Notes under the pieces: model-generated | Database searches by the model: none | Told to the model about the DNA's origin: nothing | The model's input: the letters and a program-made list of their open reading frames with translations, nothing else | Source of the DNA: Fibrobacterota bacterium | GTDB taxonomy: Bacteria; Fibrobacterota; Chitinivibrionia; Chitinivibrionales; Chitinispirillaceae | DNA length: 64,000 bases | Assembly: GCA_023459055.1 (NCBI GenBank) | Contig: JAEWVR010000015.1 | Coordinates: 124,001 to 188,000 of the forward strand | Reading direction: 5' to 3' | Shown here: positions 28,288-36,365 of the stretch, piece after piece | Position numbering within the stretch: the stretch's first letter is position 1 | How the letters are laid out: every line of letters starts with the position of its first letter | Made by a program: the position numbers and the translations under genes

Positions 28288-29706
28288 CTATTTCAGATTG
28301 AAATCGCCAATTCCATGCAGATAAATATTGTCAAGCCACAAATCTACTGTATCACCAACAACAGGTGAAAGTGCTGATTCGAAATGTATTGCTTTTATAG
28401 AATCTCTAACATCCTGCCATTTCAAGCCATCCAGCTGTTGCTGAGTACCTGATGGAGGAACCAATTCACTAACGGGGATAGTGACTTGTTGCCATTGTGA
28501 TGGAAGCGTGATAGTTTTTTGCATGTGTCCCCAATTATTTCCAGCAGGATAATCATAAATTTTTTTACTCGTGAATGCGACTCGGATAGATCCTTTTCCT
28601 TTTACGTAAAACGAAATAGCTGTCATTTTACTTAAATTGATATAGTATTTTTTATTCAACAATTGACTTTTGCAACCGATACCTGCACATGGGTCTGCAA
28701 TTTTATTACCATAGGCAAATTGTATATGAACAACTTTACCCATACCTTCATAAGGAACAATATATTTTGTAAAAATTGAATCAGGACCATAATGTGGAAT
28801 CAGAACCGATGAACCTCCATTTTGTGCATCATCCCACCCATACCACATCATTTCCGGAAAAACTGTATACAATTCTGTAAAGCCATCATTATCATTAAAA
28901 TTATCAATTAACAGCGCTGTTTTACCATTTTCATCAATTTCAACAAGGTTGTCATTTTCTATCGTATAGTAACTGGCTGCATAGAAATCTTTTCCTGTAT
29001 ACCACTCAGGATTCTGCTCGTAAATCAAAGGATCTATGGAAAAAACACTATCACTTTTACTGTCAAAGAAATTGTATATTCTTCCGGAACTGTTGTTTAT
29101 ATCAACATCTCTTATAAATACTGTATCAGAATTTCCGGTAGTTTTTATGGAAAGGAAATTCAGGGTATTATTGTAGATAAATCCTAAGTCGTATTGTCCA
29201 TTAGGAATACCTTCAAGCTGATAGTAGCCATTACTGTCAATTTGAGCTTGTTTGTCAAGTCCAGGAATAAACACTGTTATGGGCTTTGCGTCTGATAAAT
29301 TGGTTACTATACGGCCTTTAAGTATTATGTTGTTGTCAAGAAACAAATCTTGTAAAACCATATCACTGTTTTTTTGTAATTTTGAGATTACTGCAGATTT
29401 ACCCGAAACAGAATCAAATGAAAAAATAACATACGTACCATTCTTTACAGTATCAAAACTATAACTGCCAAGAATATCTGTTTCTGCTACTCTTTCATCA
29501 ACGATACTGTCACCATTTGATGTAAGAACAATCCTTCTGAGGATCACTGTTGCATTTGCCAGACAAAAATTGTTTTTATGAATAACCATTCCTGCAATTT
29601 TCTCGTTTGGAATATCGGTAACACCTGATGTGTTTGTTAGCGATGTACAGTTAATAATGGCTATGATCATGACAATAATGGTAAGTGATAATTTATTTGT
29701 TTGCAT
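28288..29706 (-). CDS. Putative lipoprotein with carboxypeptidase-like and carbohydrate-binding-like domains
   Basis: 472 aa. The N-terminus is a signal sequence ending IINC, an imperfect lipobox, so lipid anchoring is likely but not certain. Two or three carboxypeptidase-regulatory-like repeats follow (GMVIHKNNFCLANATVIL; LKGRIVTNLSDAKPITVFI). The C-terminal 200 residues (LLIDNFNDNDG to the LDNIYLHG end) have the shape of CBM11/CIA30-like beta-sandwiches found in carbohydrate-binding proteins. I chose the start at 29706 because it gives a proper signal sequence; it overlaps the regulator gene upstream by 14 bp. With CotH downstream it probably forms a cell-surface pair. Confidence 0.75.
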   Translation of the reverse strand: MQTNKLSLTIIVMIIAIINCTSLTNTSGVTDIPNEKIAGMVIHKNNFCLANATVILRRIVLTSNGDSIVDERVAETDILGSYSFDTVKNGTYVIFSFDSVSGKSAVISKLQKNSDMVLQDLFLDNNIILKGRIVTNLSDAKPITVFIPGLDKQAQIDSNGYYQLEGIPNGQYDLGFIYNNTLNFLSIKTTGNSDTVFIRDVDINNSSGRIYNFFDSKSDSVFSIDPLIYEQNPEWYTGKDFYAASYYTIENDNLVEIDENGKTALLIDNFNDNDGFTELYTVFPEMMWYGWDDAQNGGSSVLIPHYGPDSIFTKYIVPYEGMGKVVHIQFAYGNKIADPCAGIGCKSQLLNKKYYINLSKMTAISFYVKGKGSIRVAFTSKKIYDYPAGNNWGHMQKTITLPSQWQQVTIPVSELVPPSGTQQQLDGLKWQDVRDSIKAIHFESALSPVVGDTVDLWLDNIYLHGIGDFNLK

Positions 29707-30568
29707 TATCCGGTTGCTCTCTTGTAAAAGAATATGATACTGGAAACAGTAAGACATTCATCTCGTATACCTTTTCAGGATTCGTATCATTAAGAGATTT
29801 TCCAATAATCTTCCTTCTGGCATCTTCTAATACCTCACATGCGTATTCAAAGCACTCTTTACTCATTGTTAGTGTTGAGAATGTAGTAAACCGTTCTGAC
29901 TTATCGATAACCTGTATCGCATCCAGACCCCTCATTATCAATTCTTTTTTTAAATTGGTAAGAAGATATTTTGGAATGCCTTCCAGATTTAATGATGCTG
30001 AGTTCTGATGATAACGGCCGCAGTTGTCTTTTTTAATCAATCCGATTTCAAGTAAAATTTCAATTGCAGTCCTTGCCTCATCAGTACTGATTGATGGACG
30101 AATCAGTCGTGCAAGTTTCGTATAATCATCCTTCCAGTCAACTAGTGTTGCTACTTCCCGTATGACAAGAAAATACCATGCTTTAATATACTCATATTGT
30201 CGGTTGTCTAATTTGTAAAAATTATTATTTTTTCTGATCTCTTCCAGTCTATTGAAAAATTTTTCCCGCTCTTCAGACTCTTTTGCCTGATTATAAAAAA
30301 CAAGATTTTCAAAAAACTGAGCAGTTGTACCAGTTATTCCCATAGCAGAGATTGTTTTCTGGATCGTTGCGTAGGTGAGATTGAAGCGTCCTTTAATTAC
30401 TGACAGGATGTAACTTGAGGATTTAAAACCTGCCTTCATGGCAAAGTATCTGTTTGAGAAAATCTGCGAAATCCGTTTCTGCTCCTGGAAAAAATCTGCC
30501 AGAAATTTTCGGTAATCTTCATATTCAAAAATTTTTTTAATTGCTGAATTATGCACAGTTTCTTTCAT
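29693..30568 (-). CDS. TIGR02147 family regulator (DUF4423)
   Basis: 291 aa. The N-terminus (IFEYEDYRKFLADFFQEQK, then FSNRYFAMKAGFKSSSYILSVIKGR) fits the TIGR02147 family, in which a helix-turn-helix-like segment at about 35-65 precedes a helical DUF4423 domain. The family is expanded in Fibrobacter and also known from Bdellovibrio; its members are presumed transcriptional regulators but are little studied. No membrane segment. The gene is first in an operon with a lipoprotein (14-bp overlap) and CotH. A perfect 13-bp inverted repeat about 85-115 bp upstream of its start is a candidate operator, so autoregulation is plausible. Confidence 0.88.
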   Translation of the reverse strand: MKETVHNSAIKKIFEYEDYRKFLADFFQEQKRISQIFSNRYFAMKAGFKSSSYILSVIKGRFNLTYATIQKTISAMGITGTTAQFFENLVFYNQAKESEEREKFFNRLEEIRKNNNFYKLDNRQYEYIKAWYFLVIREVATLVDWKDDYTKLARLIRPSISTDEARTAIEILLEIGLIKKDNCGRYHQNSASLNLEGIPKYLLTNLKKELIMRGLDAIQVIDKSERFTTFSTLTMSKECFEYACEVLEDARRKIIGKSLNDTNPEKVYEMNVLLFPVSYSFTREQPDNANK

Positions 30569-30983
30569 TTCACCTTTTTACCTGCCTAAATGATTGTTGC
30601 GCTTATAAATATAGTGGAATTTTTTTAATGCTCGTTAGGGATAAATGTGAAATGTGTAAATAAATGTGTAATTATTTACACATTCTATGTATTCGAAAAT
30701 GTTTATAATACTATTATTTTCAATTATTTTTAATGTAATTTCGTTCAATTTGTGTGTAATAACTTTTCACCGCACCTTATTTTTTAACACTAATTGAACC
30801 TGAATGTAAATATGGTATTCATTTGATTGTTTTTGATGCCGATATGGAACCTGCAAAGTCGCTGGATAATGTTTTACACGAAACACAACGCTGAAGGATT
30901 CAAGCGATAAACGTGGAATAGGCACACTAATTGCACACTTATTTATTCACATTGACAGTTCAACTTTTTCCGGATAGGTCATT
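30569..30983. other. A+T-rich divergent promoter region
   Basis: 415 bp between the minus-strand TIGR02147 operon and the plus-strand hydrolase, with no gene visible. It contains the perfect palindrome at 30651-30684 described separately and several further TGTGTAA-like words. It should hold promoters for both directions. Confidence 0.7.
30651..30684. promoter_or_regulatory. Perfect 13-bp inverted repeat, candidate operator
   Basis: AATGTGTAAATAA (30651-30663) and TTATTTACACATT (30672-30684) are exact inverse complements separated by 8 bp, and the spacer itself contains another ATGTGTAA word. There is no T-tract of terminator type. Placement 83-116 bp upstream of the TIGR02147 start codon fits an operator or activator site. 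Confidence 0.7.
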
Positions 30984-31925
30984 ATGTCATCAATTCTTCT
31001 TCAATTGACGTTCTTCTTACTTAAAATAAGTGTGGCGTTTGTTCCTCAGGACAAATACACCAGGGCGATTGATACTATTGTTCCCGTAGAGCATAAGAAT
31101 GACGGTTTCGATCTTAAAGGCTGGGAATATCGTACGATTGATGCATCCTTGCCCGGTAGTGTTCACCGTTACTATAATTTTCCCGGTCCGCGTCCAGATG
31201 CGCCTGTATTTTTATTCATACATGGGTTAAATCTTGACGGAAGGAACTTCGTAAATCTCAGCTCACTCGCATCCCAATACCGGCTTATCGCGTACGATTT
31301 TCCCGACAGATCACCTTATTATACCGGAAAACTTGACGACTTTTCGTTGCTCATCAATGACTTTCTTGCCCGTGAAAAAATAACAAGTGTATCGGTGGCG
31401 GGTGTTTCATTCGGGGGGATTGCTGCGATCCACTGGGCAGCACATACAACTCAAACGGAAATTGACAAAATAATACTAATATCGAGCGGAGTTGTTGGAA
31501 CAAACCCGGAGCAGCAAAAAAGAAGCCGGTCAACTGCCCGATTGCTTGAAAATTTGAAGGATTACCAGGTCTACTGGCTGATAGAGAAACTTACTAATCG
31601 GTTTATTAAGAATTTTCCCGATCATACACAGAAAATGATGTTGCCGCTATTTCGCATTAAACATCCTGATTTCTATCGGGAGGTTATGGTTTCACTCGCG
31701 GGCTATGATGCCTCGGACGATGCCCGACGCATTACCTGCCCTGTGCTGGCACTATTGGGAACACGCGATGAACTCTTTCCCTTGAAAGACACCTCCTCGA
31801 TCACGACTTGTATTCCCCATGCTAAACTTGAACTTATTCCCAACGGTTCACATATCATGAGTTTTCTTGATGGAGACGTTATTGCACAGAAAATAGCTGA
31901 ATTTCAATTGCCAAAAAGTTACTGA
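30984..31925 (+). CDS. Alpha/beta-fold hydrolase
   Basis: 313 aa. A hydrophobic N-terminus (about 5-20) suggests export or membrane anchoring. The fold is clear: the oxyanion HG at 80-81 in FLFIHGLNLDG, nucleophile elbow GVSFGG with Ser142, acid Asp in LLGTRDELFP at about 262, and catalytic His in PNGSHIMSF at about 291. The complete triad indicates an active hydrolase (ester, lactone or similar); the substrate is unknown. It is transcribed away from the TIGR02147 operon and has no close partner downstream. Confidence 0.85.
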   Translation: MSSILLQLTFFLLKISVAFVPQDKYTRAIDTIVPVEHKNDGFDLKGWEYRTIDASLPGSVHRYYNFPGPRPDAPVFLFIHGLNLDGRNFVNLSSLASQYRLIAYDFPDRSPYYTGKLDDFSLLINDFLAREKITSVSVAGVSFGGIAAIHWAAHTTQTEIDKIILISSGVVGTNPEQQKRSRSTARLLENLKDYQVYWLIEKLTNRFIKNFPDHTQKMMLPLFRIKHPDFYREVMVSLAGYDASDDARRITCPVLALLGTRDELFPLKDTSSITTCIPHAKLELIPNGSHIMSFLDGDVIAQKIAEFQLPKSY

Positions 31926-32105
31926 GCAGTATTTGTCTTTAGAGTATTGCATATTTTGCATTGCTGCCAATTCCAGGATGTTATAACCTCATTAATTCCT
32001 GTCCGGGTGGTTTCATTGTAAAACACACAGAATCAACCGGTATTTTAAAATAGAACACCTGAAACTGAATAAATATTCCAAATCTCTCAAAAACGTATAA
32101 AAAAG

Positions 32106-32208
32106 GCATTTTATGTTTGGACGTGGAGTTGGTACGGTAGTTGCTCTGCTATATGGTGTACTTAGAATTGCGATTTCTGCCAAGGTTCGATCCCCGCAGA
32201 ATTCCACA
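32106..32208 (+). other. Degenerate tRNA-like sequence
   Basis: A GTTGGTA D-loop-like word and, about 60 bp later, a perfect T-loop box GGTTCGATCC lie in tRNA order, and the ends GGCATTT and GAATTCC could pair in 6 of 7 positions like an acceptor stem. However, neither the D-stem nor the T-stem can form properly. It is best read as a decayed tRNA or a chance resemblance; not a functional tRNA. Confidence 0.3.
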
Positions 32209-32256
32209 GGGACGGTTATCTACACCGTTACTGTTTTTACATATATATTCTATAAT

Positions 32257-32284
32257 CCGTCCGGAGTGATCCGGGCGGAGTTTC
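32257..32284 (+). terminator. Hairpin upstream of groES, terminator or 5'-UTR structure
   Basis: CCGTCCGG and CCGGGCGG pair over 8 bp (one G-U) around AGTGAT and are followed by AGTTTCTTT. It could end an upstream transcript or, since a TATAAT lies immediately before it, form the 5' end structure of the groES mRNA. Confidence 0.45.
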
Positions 32285-32338
32285 TTTGAAAATATGCCGG
32301 ATGGCTAATTCATAAACTAATTATATGGAGGTTTTTAC

Positions 32339-32623
32339 ATGAACGTTAAACCATTAGAAGATCGTATTATCGTAAAACCACTTGAAGCAGAACAGAAAAC
32401 TGCTGGTGGAATTATTATTCCTGATGCCGCAAAAGAGAAACCACAAAAGGGTGAAGTTATCGCAGTCGGCCCTGGAAAAGTAACTGACAAAGGCGCAAAA
32501 ATTGAACCATCACTTGCAAAAGGTGACCACATTCTTTATGGAAAATACAGTGGTACAGAAGTAAAGATTGATGGCGTCGATTATCTTATTATGCGTGAAA
32601 GCGATGTTCTCGCGAAGTTTTAA
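32339..32623 (+). CDS. groES: Co-chaperonin GroES
   Basis: 94-aa GroES of standard length. The N-terminal strand NVKPLEDRIIVKPL, the mobile loop with TAGGIIIPD at about 22-30 that contacts GroEL, and the C-terminal DYLIMRESDVLA are all typical. Seven subunits cap the GroEL barrel in the cytoplasm. GGAGG precedes the ATG. The usual groES-groEL order is kept, but 134 bp of repeat-rich sequence separates the two genes. Confidence 0.98.
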   Translation: MNVKPLEDRIIVKPLEAEQKTAGGIIIPDAAKEKPQKGEVIAVGPGKVTDKGAKIEPSLAKGDHILYGKYSGTEVKIDGVDYLIMRESDVLAKF

Positions 32624-32627
32624 TAAT

Positions 32628-32724
32628 AGATTGAGATTGAGATTAAGGTTGAGGAAAACGTAATAAATAGCTTTTTCATCCTTTATCTTAACCTTAACCT
32701 TTATCTTAACCTTAACCTTAACCT
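32628..32724. repeat. TTAACC-type tandem repeats between groES and groEL
   Basis: The right part (32680-32724) is built of CTTAACC/TTATC units, at least five TTAACC copies. The left part (32628-32654) carries GATTGAGATT/AAGGTTGAGG, roughly the inverse complement, so the mRNA could fold into a long imperfect hairpin. No coding frame. Confidence 0.75.
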
Positions 32725-32757
32725 GTTTTAGTAAATTAACGAAAGGAAAATATACTT

Positions 32758-34380
32758 ATGTCAGCAAAAATGTTAGCATTCGATACTGCTGCCCGTGATA
32801 AACTTCTCTCTGGCGTTGATACATTGGCAAACGCTGTTAAAGCAACCCTTGGTCCAAGAGGACGCAATGTTGTTATTGAGAAAAGCTATGGCTCACCAAC
32901 CGTTACAAAAGACGGTGTTACCGTTGCAAAAGAGATTGAACTTGAAGACAAGTTTGAAAATATGGGTGCACAGATGGTTAAGCAGGTTGCCTCAAAGACA
33001 TCTGATGTTGCCGGTGATGGAACCACAACTGCAACAGTGCTCGCTCAGGTTATCGCACGCCTCGGTATGAAAAACGTTACATCAGGTGCAAACCCGATGT
33101 CAATTAAACGCGGTATTGACAAAGCTGTTAAAGCAGTTGTCGAACAGCTTAAGAAGGATTCACGTCCTGTAAGTGGCAAGAAAGAGATTGCACAGGTTGG
33201 AACAATCTCTGCGAACAGTGATGAAGAGATCGGAAATCTCATTGCTGAAGCAATGGAGAAAGTCGGTAAAGATGGTGTAATCACCATTGAAGAGAATAAA
33301 GGTATTGAAACAATGATGGATGTTGTTGAGGGAATGCAGTTTGACCGCGGTTATCTCTCACCATATTTCATTACTGATGCTGAAGCGCAGGAATGTATCC
33401 TTGATGAACCAATGATTCTTATCCACGATAAGAAAATCAGCACAATGAAAGATCTTCTCCCACTACTTGAAAAAGTAGTACAGATGGGTAAAGCACTTCT
33501 TATCATTGCTGAGGATCTTGACGGAGAGGCGCTTGCTACTCTTGTTGTCAACAGACTCCGCGGCACACTTAAAATCGCAGCTGTAAAAGCTCCGGGTTTT
33601 GGCGATCGTCGTAAGGCAATGCTTGAGGATATCGCAATTCTCACCGGTGGTACAGTTATTTCTGAAGAAGTCGGTTTCAAACTCGAAAACACAACAATAG
33701 ACATGCTTGGAAAAGCAAAACGCGTTGTTATCGAGAAGGAAAATACTACTATCGTTGAAGGTGCTGGAAAAAGCGATGATGTTAAAGGTCGCGTTGCACA
33801 GATCAAGAAGCAGGTTGAAGAAACAACTTCTGACTATGACCGTGAAAAACTCCAGGAACGTCTTGCAAAGCTTGCTGGTGGTGTAGCGGTTCTTAAAGTT
33901 GGTGCTGCAACAGAGACTGCAATGAAAGAAAAGAAAGACCGTGTTGATGATGCTCTTCATGCAACAAGAGCTGCTGTAGAGGAAGGTATTGTTCCTGGTG
34001 GCGGTGTTGCTCTTATTCGTGCATCAAAGACACTTGACAGCGTTAAGTGTGATGATCCTGATGAAAAAATCGGTGTTGATATTATCAGAAGAGCAGTTGA
34101 GGAGCCTCTCCGTGCAATCGTTGAGAATGCAGGCTGGGAACCATCAGTTGTTTGCGATGAAGTAAAGAAGGGCAAAGGTGCTTACGGTTTCAATGCACAG
34201 ACTCTTGTTTACGAAGATCTTCTTACTGCAGGTGTTATCGATCCTGCAAAAGTAACAAGAACAGCACTTGAAAATGCTGCAAGTATTGCAGGTCTTATCC
34301 TGACAACTGAATGCATCATTTCAGAAAAACCAAAGAAGGAAGCTGCTCCAGCGATGCCAAATCCTGGAATGGATTACTAA
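32758..34380 (+). CDS. groEL: Chaperonin GroEL
   Basis: 540-aa 60-kDa chaperonin, normal length. The ATP-binding signatures TLGPRGRNV, GDGTTTATVLA and the C-terminal GVIDPAKVTR with alternating equatorial, intermediate and apical segments are all present. It folds cytosolic proteins in two stacked heptameric rings with GroES. The C-terminus ends PAMPNPGMDY, so the usual Gly-Gly-Met tail is reduced to a short proline-rich version. Start ATG has GAAAGGA upstream. A strong terminator follows. Confidence 0.99.
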   Translation: MSAKMLAFDTAARDKLLSGVDTLANAVKATLGPRGRNVVIEKSYGSPTVTKDGVTVAKEIELEDKFENMGAQMVKQVASKTSDVAGDGTTTATVLAQVIARLGMKNVTSGANPMSIKRGIDKAVKAVVEQLKKDSRPVSGKKEIAQVGTISANSDEEIGNLIAEAMEKVGKDGVITIEENKGIETMMDVVEGMQFDRGYLSPYFITDAEAQECILDEPMILIHDKKISTMKDLLPLLEKVVQMGKALLIIAEDLDGEALATLVVNRLRGTLKIAAVKAPGFGDRRKAMLEDIAILTGGTVISEEVGFKLENTTIDMLGKAKRVVIEKENTTIVEGAGKSDDVKGRVAQIKKQVEETTSDYDREKLQERLAKLAGGVAVLKVGAATETAMKEKKDRVDDALHATRAAVEEGIVPGGGVALIRASKTLDSVKCDDPDEKIGVDIIRRAVEEPLRAIVENAGWEPSVVCDEVKKGKGAYGFNAQTLVYEDLLTAGVIDPAKVTRTALENAASIAGLILTTECIISEKPKKEAAPAMPNPGMDY

Positions 34381-34427
34381 TTTGTTAATTTACATAAGGA
34401 GTATAAAGATTCCTTGTGCAATGTAAA

Positions 34428-34460
34428 TAGAAAAGGCCCGGTTTTCCAGGGCCTTTTCTA
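34428..34460. terminator. Terminator after groEL
   Basis: TAGAAAAGGCCC and GGGCCTTTTCTA form a perfect 12-bp inverted repeat with a 9-nt loop; the A and T tracts at the two sides could let it work in both directions. Confidence 0.88.
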
Positions 34461-34521
34461 TTAATCTACTCAATTGAAAATTTAAGATTTAAGGTAGTAT
34501 ATCATACATTTTCTGCAAAAC

Positions 34522-35463
34522 CTACTGTCTGCTGTCTACATTCCTCATCTCTTCCTGACTAAAATACCTGTCTGCATGTTCCAGCATCCATTTTGCCCGA
34601 TGCTGATATATCGCGTTTGACAACCTGTTTTCTTTATGTTGGTTTAAATCTATGAGCAATGCCCGTTCGAGCATATTAACGAATTCATCATGGTTTTTAC
34701 TCTTCTGTGCTGCGAAATTAGCTGCAGTTACAAATACTGATGAACGTGTATTTCCTGATAGTTCAATCGCTCTTGTTATATGTACTCTGGCAGCAGCGGT
34801 ATCGCCTCCTAATGATTTTGGTGCTGACGAATAGTAAATTCCGTAGAATTCATCAAGTGCTCCTGAGCCATATGTACTATCAAGTGACCTGACTTTATTT
34901 ACAAGTGATAGCGCTTTTTTCATGGTCATACCAAGACCGAAATCGCCCCGGTCTGATGAAATTGCACCCATCCAGGCCATTGCTGCCCAGTAAAGATACT
35001 CTGTGTCTTTGATTGAAGTCATTTTAAGTGCAGAATCTGCAGTCGTTGAGTTAAGCAATGATAAAAAGCCGCTATGACGTACATCAAGGCCTTTAAGAAT
35101 GTAATTGCGTCCGCGAAGAAATAGTTTTTTTGCTCTTTTGGCAGCAATTTTCTTCTGTTCAAGTGTATCGTTGAGGGTATCTGAAGGAAAAAGAATGTAT
35201 CCCTGACTGTAAAGACAAAAAAGTTTCCCTGTTGCAAGAAGTAATTTATCATTTAGTGAATCTTTTGATAGTATGGTTTCATAAAATTTCATCGTAAAGG
35301 GTAATGCATCACCAATGAGCACCGGATCATCATCACTAGTGTACACCGTTGGATCTCCGGATGCAAGACCATTGGAAACTTTCTTGATCGCCCAGCTCTG
35401 AACAGAACAACCGGTAATCAGGATGCTGCATAAAAACACTAATACTATCAACATTAATTTCAT
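34522..35463 (-). CDS. TRAP transporter TAtT-component-like lipoprotein
   Basis: 313 aa. A signal peptide ends in the lipobox ITGC (Cys at about 19), so it is a lipoprotein. The rest is helical, TPR-like, and resembles the TAtT family (for example FYETILSKDSLNDKLLLATGKL, LYWAAMAW, GALDEFYGIYYSSAPKSLGGD). Family members form TPR trimers that associate with TRAP-type solute transport in spirochaetes. No TRAP permease is found nearby, so the partner is unknown here. Confidence 0.82.
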   Translation of the reverse strand: MKLMLIVLVFLCSILITGCSVQSWAIKKVSNGLASGDPTVYTSDDDPVLIGDALPFTMKFYETILSKDSLNDKLLLATGKLFCLYSQGYILFPSDTLNDTLEQKKIAAKRAKKLFLRGRNYILKGLDVRHSGFLSLLNSTTADSALKMTSIKDTEYLYWAAMAWMGAISSDRGDFGLGMTMKKALSLVNKVRSLDSTYGSGALDEFYGIYYSSAPKSLGGDTAAARVHITRAIELSGNTRSSVFVTAANFAAQKSKNHDEFVNMLERALLIDLNQHKENRLSNAIYQHRAKWMLEHADRYFSQEEMRNVDSRQ

Positions 35464-35815
35464 AACGCACCTTATGAATTGAGAATGTACCGCAAAAACG
35501 CTTGTTTACTTTGCCGGATCTGCACTTAATCTGTTAAATGGAAAATTGCAGCAAGCTCAGCATAAATCAGGAAGCGATTTACAATAATTTAAGTTTTGTC
35601 CATCTAAAATAGGAAAAATATCTAATGTAATTGGTAAAAAAGAAAGAAACATTTATTTTACATTGTCATGGCTGATTCCGGTTGATGCAGCTCTGATGAC
35701 AACGGTGCAGTGCAGGATGTACAAAGATGTTTATAACCGGAAACCTTGAACTGGTAACAAGTCATTTTTAATGCGACAATTACATTTATAAATAAAAATC
35801 CAAGGAGCAATTGGC
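35464..35815. other. Intergenic spacer, nothing recognised
   Basis: 352 bp between the divergent TAtT lipoprotein and apt genes. A+T-rich; presumably holds both promoters. I see no strong repeat, RNA gene or conserved frame. Confidence 0.6.
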
Positions 35816-36337
35816 ATGGATCTTGACAAAGCAATAAGAAAAATCCCTGATTTTCCAAAACCCGGAATCCTTTTTTACGATATCACCAGTATCTTTACAA
35901 ATCCGGCAGCATACAAATACTGTGTTGATAAAATGATCGAACAGTATAAAAACGAAAAAGTTGATGGCGTTATTGCTATTGAAAGTCGCGGATTTCTGCT
36001 TGGAGCCAACTATGGTTATAACAAGGGTGTCCCAATCGTGCTTGCCAGGAAAAAAGGAAAACTTCCCGGTAAAACAATCTCTCAGAGTTACGATCTTGAG
36101 TACGGTAGTGCGACACTTGAAATGCATATTGATGATATTGAGGCTGGCAAACGGTATCTGATCATTGATGATCTTATTGCAACTGGTGGGACTCTTGAAG
36201 CAGTTGCATCAATGATTGAAAAAGTTGGTGCGCACGTTGCCGGGATATTCTCTATTATCGGTTTACCATTCCTTAATTATAAGAACAGAATTGGAAAGTA
36301 TAATCCGGTAACACTTATTGATTACCATGGTGAATAA
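35816..36337 (+). CDS. apt: Adenine phosphoribosyltransferase
   Basis: 173-aa type I phosphoribosyltransferase of normal length. It converts adenine and PRPP to AMP in purine salvage. Family features are the N-terminal IRKIPDFPKPGILFYDIT, AIESRGFLLG, the flexible loop region VLARKKGKLPG and the PRPP-binding LIIDDLIATGGT at about 118-129. AAGGAG precedes the ATG. It lies 28 bp upstream of asnS and may be cotranscribed with it. Confidence 0.97.
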   Translation: MDLDKAIRKIPDFPKPGILFYDITSIFTNPAAYKYCVDKMIEQYKNEKVDGVIAIESRGFLLGANYGYNKGVPIVLARKKGKLPGKTISQSYDLEYGSATLEMHIDDIEAGKRYLIIDDLIATGGTLEAVASMIEKVGAHVAGIFSIIGLPFLNYKNRIGKYNPVTLIDYHGE

Positions 36338-36365
36338 CTGCTACTTAACAAAACGGGATACGCAT

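Larger units (their letters stand above)
31926..32338. other. Spacer with tRNA-like segment and hairpin before groES
   Basis: 413 bp without a protein gene. It contains a degenerate tRNA-like stretch (32106-32208) and a G+C-rich hairpin (32257-32278), listed separately. A TATAAT at 32251-32256 could be the groES -10 box. I see no CIRCE operator (TTAGCACTC with its inverted copy), so HrcA control is not evident here. Confidence 0.65.

Noticed and set aside
33351..33960. Two long open frames antisense to groEL
   Set aside because: They overlap a fully conserved GroEL coding region; antisense open frames here follow from its codon use.
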